From Hypericibacter sp963696655 (GTDB lineage: Bacteria; Pseudomonadota; Alphaproteobacteria; Dongiales; Dongiaceae), in assembly GCA_963696655.1 (NCBI GenBank), contig CAVOLB010000037.1:1-8779 (forward strand): a stretch of 8,779 nucleotides of DNA, in the 5' to 3' direction. The position numbers and the translations under genes were made by a program. Within the stretch, counting starts at the first letter, position 1; every line of letters begins with the position of its first letter. Positions 1 through 5,981 of this stretch are shown here, one piece after another. The notes under the pieces are model-generated. The model worked only from the letters and a program-made list of their open reading frames with translations. It searched no databases and was not told the origin of the DNA.

Positions 1-373
1 GCCGCCCGCGCAGCCCAGCGGTCAGATGTTCGTGTCGCGATGCCGCCGACTGCGGCTTGGTTCGCGGCGTTCGCGCTGCTGCTGCTGTTCATGGCGCCCT
101 GACCGCCGCCGGGATGATCTGCTCATCGGGTCTTTGCGTCTGACCCGGGAGTTGTGGGTGGCGAGGTGCGCGGCAATTACCGGGATCAGCAACGTCCGCG
201 ACCACCTGGTGGCCAGCGCGGTATTCCGGGATGGGCTGACCGGCGTGTTCACCTTCGGTGTGGTGCTGGGCGTCAGCGTGCACGGCATCTCCCCGGCGAG
301 CGTGCTGCTGTTCGGGGTGTGCGCGTGCCTGGTGGCGGCCGCCGGCGCGGTGGCCGGCGGACTGCTGAGCCGA
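1..373 (+). pseudogene. Fragment of UMF1-family MFS transporter, frameshifted and truncated
   Basis: This is a broken internal piece of a major facilitator transporter of the UMF1 (Atg22-like) type. Frame 1 over about 25-109 reads RVAMPPTAAWFAAFALL, a hydrophobic helix typical of the middle of these proteins, and then hits a TGA at 110-112. The homology resumes in frame 2 from about 134: RELW, then LVASAVFRDG (206-235), GVFTFG (242-259), a helix, and an Ala/Gly-rich helix ending AGGLL near 367. The VFRDGLTGVFTFG stretch is the recognisable UMF1 signature; from memory it most resembles mycobacterial and other actinobacterial members. At least one frameshift separates the halves. The 3' end stops abruptly where IS630-like sequence begins (about 368-372). 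The upstream part lies outside the window, so the original gene may have been longer. It cannot encode a working 12-helix transporter. Family recognition is fairly firm; actinobacterial origin is inferred. Confidence 0.66.
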
Positions 374-464
374 CGTGCTTCTGCGGCGCGTTGCGATCCC
401 TGACCAGCGCCGACAGGCGGGCGCGATCGGTCGGCGAAACGGTGAACGATATTCCTGTGCGCAT
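372..464 (-). pseudogene. N-terminal remnant of IS630-family transposase
   Basis: Read on the minus strand from an ATG at 464, the frame gives MRTGISFTVSPTDRARL, then SALVRDRNAPQKHV, ending at 372. This is the start of many proteobacterial IS630-family transposases, where the QKHV stretch is normally followed by WRA, then an HTH domain and a DDE nuclease domain. Here the reading continues as GSAVRR, which is the antisense of the neighbouring MFS fragment, so about 31 residues survive and no catalytic residues remain. The frame also runs up to a GTG at 485, but the ATG at 464 fits the usual family start better. The remnant marks a past insertion or rearrangement that joined unrelated sequence. 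The outer end of the element is not resolvable; it probably lies between about 490 and 540. Alternative: chance similarity, unlikely given the specific ADR/DRN/QKH pattern. Confidence 0.66.
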
Positions 465-485
465 GCGCCAGACTCGCATGCGCAC
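457..485. repeat. Perfect 11-bp inverted repeat with 7-nt loop
   Basis: The left arm GTGCGCATGCG (457-467) and right arm CGCATGCGCAC (475-485) are exact reverse complements around the spacer CCAGACT. The left arm also sits in a self-complementary 10-mer (459-468). No T-run follows on either strand, so it does not look like an intrinsic terminator. It straddles the presumed start codon of the IS630 transposase remnant and may be part of that element's terminal or regulatory sequence. Confidence 0.75.
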
Positions 486-540
486 GCCACAAAGGGAATC
501 CCAAGCCGGATTCTTATGTCAGGCGGGAACCACTAGCAAG

Positions 541-819
541 GTGGCGCCCGTGCGCGTCGTCGACGGCCTGGCGCAGGCAAGCGGGCTTCCGGCCGGCTTC
601 CGGCCCAAGCATGTGAAAGCCCCCTGCCTTGCGGACCTGGTCGAAAGCAACGGCCGGGGCCCGCGCGACTCCAGGCCAGGCCTGTACGATCCGGGACAGG
701 ACCCGGAGGTCCGCGGTTTCGCTCTTGCCGGCGGTCGGGCCTATCTTCCCGGCACGCTGCCGACCGTCCGGGGCATGGCGCTGCGCTTCGTGCCGGTGGA
801 CGGCGAAGATTCTCCCCTG
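541..819 (+). pseudogene. Internal fragment of SrpA-like catalase-family peroxidase
   Basis: One plus-strand frame without stops reads like the N-terminal heme-binding part of catalase-family (SrpA-like) peroxidases. In order: PAGFRPKHVKAP (586-624), matching the usual GFRRNHAKG with the distal catalytic His kept at 610-612; ESNGRG (643-660), matching ESNGxGA; GFALAGG (715-735), matching GRFALAGG; and VRGMALRFVPVDGED (766-810), matching VRSMALRFxLPDGEE. After about 819 the resemblance ends, and the frame stops at 904-906. No start codon or signal peptide lies in the expected place, and the rest of the heme pocket, including the proximal Tyr ligand region, is missing. Several normally invariant positions are changed (HAKG has become HVKA, VGRF has become VRGF), consistent with decay. 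The frame has survived about 280 bp, so either the relic is young or frame conservation is luck. Recognition is by motif memory, not alignment. Confidence 0.66.
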
Positions 820-902
820 ACCGGAGAGACCGGGGAGGAAGGGCATGAGCGCGTCGCAGCGCCCCTCTCCCTGCTTCCTCCCGCAAGCGGACCGCGTCTG
901 AA

Positions 903-1976
903 CTAGGACGCGTCCTGGCCGATCATCGCCGGCGCTTCCGCGAGCCCGATGAGCTCGACCGCCCAGCCGAGGCACACCGCCAGCTGCAGCCGCTGGATCC
1001 AGCGCAGGCGCGGCAGTCCCGGCGGGTGCGGGAGCCAGGCCTTGTCGGCGAAATAGCCGGCCGCGAAGGCGAGCGCGATCTGCCGATCGCGCCGCGGAAA
1101 GCGCAAGCCCAGCGCCCGCTCAAACAGCGCGACCGTCTCGTTCGTTGCGGGTCCGCCTTCGCCCTCGACGCTGGGCGCGAAGAACACCGTGTCGAGCACC
1201 ACCGGCCCCGCCGTCACATAGGACCAATCCAGCAGCACCGGCGCGCCGTCCGGCCGGAACAGGAGATTGTCCGAGCGCAGATCGAGATGGATGAGCGAGG
1301 TCGCGCGCTCCGGGGCGGGCTGCAGCAGCTCGCCCGCAGCCGATTGCAGCTCGATCAGGCGCGGCAGGCTGCGGTCGAACCAGCGGCGGGCGGCGGGCCC
1401 GTCGACGAAGAGCGAGAGGAAGCCTTCCTGCGCGTCGCGCGACCGCGCCAGGGCGATCCAGCCGCTGTTCCCGTCGGCCAGATCCACCGCGAGCGAGCGA
1501 TAGGCGTCGGGGCGTTCCCAGGTCCGGGCCAGGTCGCGCGCGCGCTCATAGAACGCGGCCAGCGCCAGCGCCAGGCGCTCGAGCTTGGCGGGGGACCATG
1601 GCAGGGCCTTCTCTGCGCCCTCGATGGATTCGAGGATGAGGAACGTCCAGGCCCCGGCCTCGATCGTGCCGAGATAATCCGGTGCCAGGCCTTCGAGGAT
1701 GGGCAGCGCCCGATAGCTCTCGATCTCCTGCGCCAGGGACAGCCGCCCCTCCCGTGTCTGGCCGGGATGGGCGCCCTTGACGAAGACGCGTCGCCCGTCG
1801 GCCAAGGTCAGATGGAACGACGCCGAGGGCGAATAGCCGCCCCAGGCGATCTCGGCCCCGGCGATGCCGGCGCCCAGCGCGCGCTCGACGGCCGCGACCA
1901 CGGCCGGCGGCAGGTCGCTCCAGCGGGGCTTGCTCTCGCGCGCCGCCGGCGGCGGTTCGGTGAAGGGCAAGGGCAT
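903..1976 (-). CDS. Aminoglycoside phosphotransferase (APH)-fold family kinase, substrate unknown
   Basis: A 357-residue protein of the APH/choline kinase-like fold, which transfers phosphate from ATP to small hydroxylated molecules. Visible parts: a nucleotide-loop-like GGYSPSASF (46-54) followed by the ATP-binding Lys in RRVFVKG (K67); hinge-like FLILESIEG (112-120); the catalytic Brenner motif HLDLRSDN (230-237) with Asp232 as presumed base and Asn237; and the metal-binding LLDW (248-251). All key residues are present, so it should be active. The start at 1976 (MPLPF) is chosen because the longer in-frame extension to 2207 runs antisense-free through purD codons and is low-complexity. The chosen start lies 22 bp after the purD stop, with a weak GGGGG upstream. 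Co-transcription with purD is likely. Family resemblance does not imply antibiotic resistance: most chromosomal members act on metabolites or sugars. The substrate cannot be read from the sequence. Its TAG stop shares the CTAG at 903-906 with the stop of the peroxidase relic frame on the other strand. Confidence 0.88.
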   Translation of the reverse strand: MPLPFTEPPPAARESKPRWSDLPPAVVAAVERALGAGIAGAEIAWGGYSPSASFHLTLADGRRVFVKGAHPGQTREGRLSLAQEIESYRALPILEGLAPDYLGTIEAGAWTFLILESIEGAEKALPWSPAKLERLALALAAFYERARDLARTWERPDAYRSLAVDLADGNSGWIALARSRDAQEGFLSLFVDGPAARRWFDRSLPRLIELQSAAGELLQPAPERATSLIHLDLRSDNLLFRPDGAPVLLDWSYVTAGPVVLDTVFFAPSVEGEGGPATNETVALFERALGLRFPRRDRQIALAFAAGYFADKAWLPHPPGLPRLRWIQRLQLAVCLGWAVELIGLAEAPAMIGQDAS

Positions 1977-1998
1977 GCTTGCGTGCCCCCGAGCCGGA

Positions 1999-3297
1999 TC
2001 AGGATTGCGAGGGGCCGCCGCCGCGCGCACCGACCGCGCGCCAGCCGATATCGTGGCGGCAGAATCCCTCCGGCCAGTCGATCTGATCGACCGCCGCATA
2101 GGCGCGGGCCTGGGCCTCGGCGACCGAGCTGCCGAGCGCGCTGACGCCCAGCACGCGCCCGCCATTGGCGAGAATGCGCCCGTCGGGGCTTCGTTCCGTG
2201 CCGGCATGGAACACCACCACGTCGCGCATCTGGGCGGCGCGGTCGAGGCCCTTGATCTCGGTGCCCTTCTTGTAAGGGCCGGGATAGCCCTTCGCCGCCA
2301 TCACCACCGTGAGCGAGGTCTCGGCCTTCCAGCGCAGATGGAACTTCGCCAGCATGCCGTCGGCCGCCGCGATCAGCGCCGGCAGCAGGTCCGACACCAG
2401 CCGCAGGCAGAGTGCCTGGCATTCGGGATCGCCGAAGCGGACATTATATTCGATGAGCCGCGGACCCTTGGGTCCGATCATCAGGCCGGCGAAGAGCACG
2501 CCGGTGAAGGGGCGGCCCTCGGTTTCCATCGCCGCCACCGTCGGCAGGATGATGGTCTTCATCACCTCCGCCGCCATCGCCTCGGTGACGATGGGGGCGG
2601 GGGAATAGGCGCCCATGCCACCGGTGTTGGGGCCGGTGTCGCCTTCACCCACGGTCTTGTGATCCTGGGCCGAGGCGAGCGGCAAGGCGGTCTTGCCGTC
2701 GACGAGGGCGAAGAAGCTCGCCTCCTCGCCCTCGAGGAATTCCTCGATCACGATCTCGGCCCCCGCGCCGCCGAACTCGCGCGCGGTCAGCATCATGTCG
2801 ATCGCGGCCTCGGCTTCCGCGACCGACTGCGCGACCACCACGCCCTTGCCGGCGGCGAGCCCATCGGCCTTGATCACGATCGGCGCGCCTTGCGCCCGCG
2901 CATAGGCCTTGGCGGGGGCGGCCTCGGTGAAGCGCCTGAAGGCGGCGGTCGGGATACCGTATTTGGCGCAGAGTTCCTTGGTGAAGGATTTGGAGCCTTC
3001 GAGGGCCGCCGCTTTGGCGGACGGCCCGAAGGTCTTGATCCCGACGGCGCGCAAGCGGTCCGCCAGGCCCGCCACCAGCGGCGCCTCGGGTCCGACCACG
3101 ACGAAATCGATCCGGTTGTCGCGCGCGAAGGCGACCAGCCTGTCGATCTCGTCCGCCTTGATCGGCACGCATTCGGCCTCGGAAGCGATGCCGGCATTGC
3201 CCGGGGCGCAATAGAGCTGGTCGCATAGCGGCGAGGCCGCGATCGCCCAGCACAGCGCGTGCTCGCGCCCGCCCGATCCGACCACCAATATCCGCAT
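1999..3297 (-). CDS. purD: Phosphoribosylamine-glycine ligase (GAR synthetase)
   Basis: A 432-residue enzyme of de novo purine synthesis that joins glycine to 5-phosphoribosylamine using ATP, giving glycinamide ribonucleotide in the cytoplasm. Family marks: N-terminal Rossmann-like MRILVVGSGGREHAL with GGREHA at 9-14; GPEAPLVAG (69-77); an ATP-grasp domain from about 100 to 320 with the GLAAGKGV phosphate loop (146-153); the PurD signature GPNTGGMGAYSP (222-233); metal- and substrate-binding EYNVRFGDPECQ (283-294); and a C-terminal domain with GYPG and GGRVLGV. Length is normal for the family. The start at 3297 is supported by a strong AAGGAGG seven bases upstream; a possible extension to 3411 would pass through the intergenic repeat and is rejected. 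It is first in a minus-strand pair with the APH-fold kinase gene and divergent from xseA. The last ~12 residues (AVGARGGGPSQS) form a Gly/Ala-rich tail beyond the conserved core. Confidence 0.98.
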   Translation of the reverse strand: MRILVVGSGGREHALCWAIAASPLCDQLYCAPGNAGIASEAECVPIKADEIDRLVAFARDNRIDFVVVGPEAPLVAGLADRLRAVGIKTFGPSAKAAALEGSKSFTKELCAKYGIPTAAFRRFTEAAPAKAYARAQGAPIVIKADGLAAGKGVVVAQSVAEAEAAIDMMLTAREFGGAGAEIVIEEFLEGEEASFFALVDGKTALPLASAQDHKTVGEGDTGPNTGGMGAYSPAPIVTEAMAAEVMKTIILPTVAAMETEGRPFTGVLFAGLMIGPKGPRLIEYNVRFGDPECQALCLRLVSDLLPALIAAADGMLAKFHLRWKAETSLTVVMAAKGYPGPYKKGTEIKGLDRAAQMRDVVVFHAGTERSPDGRILANGGRVLGVSALGSSVAEAQARAYAAVDQIDWPEGFCRHDIGWRAVGARGGGPSQS

Positions 3298-3304
3298 CGC
3301 GATT

Positions 3305-3311
3305 CCTCCTT
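3305..3311 (-). promoter_or_regulatory. Ribosome binding site of purD
   Basis: On the minus strand this reads AAGGAGG, a near-perfect anti-16S match seven bases before the ATG at 3297. It fixes the purD start and argues against the in-frame extension to 3411. Confidence 0.9.
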
Positions 3312-3332
3312 CGTCGTTCCGAGTTGGCTGAG

Positions 3333-3471
3333 CGACCCCTCCCCCTACCCCCTCCCGCAAGGGAAGGGGGTGGAGTTTAGCAGGTCCCCTTTGCTCTACC
3401 CGCCGCCGCACCCGAAGCTTTGAAGTAGAGCGAAGCGATCACATTAACTTAGGGGGTAGGGGGAGGGGTCG
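3333..3471. repeat. Nested inverted-repeat element between purD and xseA
   Basis: The outer arms are a perfect 21-bp inverted repeat (3333-3353 and 3451-3471) made of C-rich runs on the left and G-rich runs on the right. Inside, a second 11-bp pair with one mismatch (G-U if transcribed) lies at 3389-3399 and 3425-3435 (cores GCTCTAC and GTAGAGC). The left arm can instead fold locally: 3345-3356 pairs with 3361-3373 around a GCAA tetraloop, with one bulged A. The CCCTCCC-GCAA-GGG pattern resembles dispersed intergenic repeats of many alphaproteobacterial genomes. I see no target-site duplication at the ends. The element fills most of the 232-bp gap between the divergent genes and could be a REP- or MITE-like repeat; with no transposase here, mobility is speculative. 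No confident sigma-70 promoter could be picked for either gene in this gap. Confidence 0.8.
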
Positions 3472-3529
3472 TGCAGCAACGCGCTGCCGGACTTCCCGCC
3501 GGCGCGGGTTCTTAGCATAGAATGAGCTC

Positions 3530-5077
3530 ATGAGCGAAAGCCGGACCCCGGCGGGCGAGCCCCGCCTGCATAACCTGCCCGAATACAGCGTCTCGGAGAT
3601 CAGCCGCGCCGTGAAATCGACGCTGGAGGAGAATTTCCAGCGGATTCGCGTGCGCGGCGAGGTGTCGAAGCCGAACTATCACGGTTCGGGTCATCTCTAT
3701 TTCAGCCTCAAGGACGAGGACGCCGTGATCGACGCGGTCTGCTGGCGCGGCACGGTCGGACGGCTCAAGCTCAAGATCGAGCATGGCATGGAGCTGATCG
3801 CCACCGGCCGCATCAGCTCCTATCCGGGCAGCTCGAAATACCAGATCGTCATCGACTCGGTCGAGCTGGCGGGCGAGGGCGCGCTGCTGAAGCTCCTGGA
3901 GGAGCGGCGCAAGAAGCTCGCGGCCGAGGGGCTGTTCGACGAGGCGCGCAAGAAGCCGCTGCCGATGCTCCCGGCCGTGATCGGCGTCATTACCTCGCCC
4001 ACCGGGGCCGTCATCCGCGACATCCTGCATCGCCTGGCCGACCGCTTCCCGCGGCCGGTGCTGCTCTGGCCCGTCGCGGTGCAGGGCGAAGGAGCGGCCG
4101 AGCAGGTCGCGGCCGCCATTCGCGGATTCAACGCCCTGGTTCCCGGCGGCAAAGTGCCGCGCCCCGATCTCATCATCGTCGCGCGCGGCGGCGGCAGCCT
4201 GGAGGATCTCTGGGCCTTCAACGAGGAGATCGTGGTCCGCGCGGTCGCGGCCGGCACGATTCCGCTCATTTCCGCGATCGGTCATGAAACCGACACGACG
4301 CTGATCGATTTCGTGTCCGACCGGCGCGCCCCGACGCCGACCGCGGCGGCCGAGATGGCGGTGCCGGTCCGCTCCGAGCTCATGGCCGCCATCGCCGAGA
4401 ACGGCCATCGCCTCGCCCAGGCCGTGGCGCGCGATCTTGCGCATCGGCGCACGGAGGTCCAGGGCCTCGCGCGTGGCCTGCCCGAGCCGCGCCGGCTGAT
4501 CGAGGAGAAGACCCAGTCGCTCGACGGCTGGATCGAGCGGCTCAAGGGGGCCGAGCGCGGTTTCTTCGCCGAGCGCCAGCGCCAGGTCGCGACGCTCGCC
4601 GCGCGGCTGGTGACGCCGGGCGAGATGATCCGGCGCAAGTCGCAGGAGCTGGCTCATGGCGCAACGCTGCTGAAGAACGCGATGGCGGGTTTCGCCGCGA
4701 AGAAGGAACGCGGGCTGGATCGCATCGCCGCCGGCCTGCGGCCGGCGCTGGTGACCGAGCTGATCGCGCGCCGCCGCCTGGCGCTGGACGGGCTCGCACG
4801 ACTGCTCGAAGGCCTCTCCTATGAAAGCGTGCTGCAGCGGGGCTTCGTGCTGGTGCGCGATGCGGCCGAGCGGCCGGTCACGCAGGCGGCCGCGGTCGCC
4901 GCCGGCATGAAGCTGACCCTCACTTTCGGCGACGGCACCGTGCCGGCGATTGCCGAGGCCGGCGGCAGAACATCCTCGCGTTCCGCCAAATCGGCGGCGC
5001 CAGCCGAATCGCCCTCCCCATCCAAACCCAGGAAGAGCGGGCCCAAGGACGGCGGCCCGCAAGGCTCGTTGCTATGA
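3530..5077 (+). CDS. xseA: Exodeoxyribonuclease VII large subunit
   Basis: A 515-residue catalytic subunit of exonuclease VII, which degrades single-stranded DNA from both ends to short oligonucleotides together with several copies of the small subunit XseB (not in this window). Domains in order: N-terminal OB-fold (about 15-115, with VRGEVSKPNYHGSGHLYFSLKD); catalytic domain with ITSPTGAVIRD (154-164), ARGGGSLEDLWAFNEE (218-233) and AIGHETDTTLIDFVSDRR (249-266) followed by APTPTAAAE; a long helical coiled-coil region (about 285-425); and the conserved C-terminal segment YESVLQRGFVLVRD (431-444). Residues 478-515 are a Ser/Pro/Lys/Gly-rich tail that looks disordered. Start choice: ATG at 3530, since HNLPEYSVSEIS near residue 14 is where family homology begins. 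There is no convincing Shine-Dalgarno sequence upstream. The stop TGA overlaps the next gene's ATG (ATGA, 5074-5077), implying translational coupling. Confidence 0.97.
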   Translation: MSESRTPAGEPRLHNLPEYSVSEISRAVKSTLEENFQRIRVRGEVSKPNYHGSGHLYFSLKDEDAVIDAVCWRGTVGRLKLKIEHGMELIATGRISSYPGSSKYQIVIDSVELAGEGALLKLLEERRKKLAAEGLFDEARKKPLPMLPAVIGVITSPTGAVIRDILHRLADRFPRPVLLWPVAVQGEGAAEQVAAAIRGFNALVPGGKVPRPDLIIVARGGGSLEDLWAFNEEIVVRAVAAGTIPLISAIGHETDTTLIDFVSDRRAPTPTAAAEMAVPVRSELMAAIAENGHRLAQAVARDLAHRRTEVQGLARGLPEPRRLIEEKTQSLDGWIERLKGAERGFFAERQRQVATLAARLVTPGEMIRRKSQELAHGATLLKNAMAGFAAKKERGLDRIAAGLRPALVTELIARRRLALDGLARLLEGLSYESVLQRGFVLVRDAAERPVTQAAAVAAGMKLTLTFGDGTVPAIAEAGGRTSSRSAKSAAPAESPSPSKPRKSGPKDGGPQGSLL

Positions 5078-5970
5078 CGCTCGATCGCTCACGTCGGCTT
5101 TGGCTCAAAGCGAGCGCTGCCTTCGGCGCCGCCTCGGTGCTCGGCCTGTGCCGCAGCTTCGCGGCCGTGCCCGCGACGATCGAGGGGCCTATGACCCAGG
5201 GCGGGCTGTTGTTCGGCCATGCCGAGCCGGGTTCTCGCGTCTGGCTCGATGGGGCCAGCATCATGGTGTCGCCGGCGGGCGAGTTCCTGCTGGGCTTCAA
5301 CCGCGACGCGCCGCCCGAGGCCAAGGTCCGGATCGAGCATGGCGATCATTCGATCGAGGAGCGGACCCTCGCGATCGCGCAACGCACCTATGAGGAGCAG
5401 CGGATCAGCGGGCTGCCGCAGAATACGGTGACGCCCAACGCCGAGGAGCAGGCCAAGATCGCGGCCGACCAGGAGAAGATCAACGCCGCGCGCGTTCCGC
5501 AATCGACGGTCGCCTGGTACGCGCATGGCTTCGACTGGCCGGCGCTGGGCCCGATCTCCGGCGTTTATGGCTCGGTGCGAATTCTGAATGGCGTGCCGCG
5601 CAACCCGCATTACGGCGTCGATATCGCGGGGCCCGAAGGCGCGCCGGTCAGAAGTCCGGCCGACGGCATCGTCCGGCTCGCCGAGACCGGGATGCTGCTC
5701 ACCGGCGGCACCGTCATCATCGAACATGGCCAGGGCCTGACCTCGATCCTGATCCATATGTCCGCGGTGCTGGTGCATCCTGGACTCTTCGTCGCCAAGG
5801 GCACCCAGATCGGCCGCATCGGCCATACCGGCCGCGCGACGGGACCGCATTGCCATTGGGGCATGAACTGGCGCGACGTGAAGCTCGATGCGCAGCTGCT
5901 GGTGCCGCCCATGCCGGCCAGCGCCGCGATGCTGAGTTCGCCGAAGACGCCGGCCGCGACCGGCGAGTGA
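5074..5970 (+). CDS. M23/LytM-family metallopeptidase with twin-arginine-like signal peptide
   Basis: A 298-residue exported peptidase of the LytM (M23) fold, expected to cleave peptidoglycan peptide crosslinks in the periplasm or to regulate other hydrolases. N-terminus: SRRLWLK (6-12) resembles the Tat consensus S-R-R-x-F-L-K, followed by an Ala/Gly/Leu helix and a likely cleavage after Ala30 (SFA/A). Residues about 36-110 form a beta-rich domain (TQGGLLFGHAEPGSRVWLDG...) seen in alphaproteobacterial relatives, then a Gln/Glu/Ala-rich linker (about 115-145). The peptidase domain (about 150-280) keeps the full zinc site: His179 and Asp183 in NPHYGVDIAG, His228 in ILIHMS, and His259/His261 in GPHCHWGM. 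With all ligands present it should be catalytically active, unlike the degenerate EnvC/NlpD types. The ATG overlaps the xseA stop; AAGG at 5061-5064 is a weak ribosome site. Tat versus Sec export is unproven. Confidence 0.92.
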   Translation: MTLDRSRRLWLKASAAFGAASVLGLCRSFAAVPATIEGPMTQGGLLFGHAEPGSRVWLDGASIMVSPAGEFLLGFNRDAPPEAKVRIEHGDHSIEERTLAIAQRTYEEQRISGLPQNTVTPNAEEQAKIAADQEKINAARVPQSTVAWYAHGFDWPALGPISGVYGSVRILNGVPRNPHYGVDIAGPEGAPVRSPADGIVRLAETGMLLTGGTVIIEHGQGLTSILIHMSAVLVHPGLFVAKGTQIGRIGHTGRATGPHCHWGMNWRDVKLDAQLLVPPMPASAAMLSSPKTPAATGE

Positions 5971-5981
5971 CGGCGCCGGCC

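Noticed and set aside
514..975. 153-codon minus-strand open frame over the peroxidase relic
   Set aside because: It runs antisense to the catalase-like motifs and into the end of the kinase gene, and shows no recognisable family.
1864..3228. 454-codon open frame antisense to purD and the kinase start
   Set aside because: It spans two well-recognised minus-strand genes and has low-complexity Arg/Gly/His content with no family resemblance.
3298..3529. Purine-type riboswitch or PurR-like operator upstream of purD
   Set aside because: No conserved purine aptamer core or PurR-like palindrome could be recognised; the symmetry present is explained by the C/G-rich nested repeat.
3512..5062. 516-codon open frame antisense to xseA
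   Set aside because: It mirrors xseA codon for codon. Its composition is His/Arg/Gly-rich with no recognisable domain, as expected of an antisense shadow in very GC-rich DNA.
5948..5978. Possible bidirectional terminator between the M23 gene and lpxK
   Set aside because: A 6-bp stem (5948-5953/5960-5965) and an 8-bp palindrome (5971-5978) exist, but neither has a T-run on either strand and such GC palindromes are common here.
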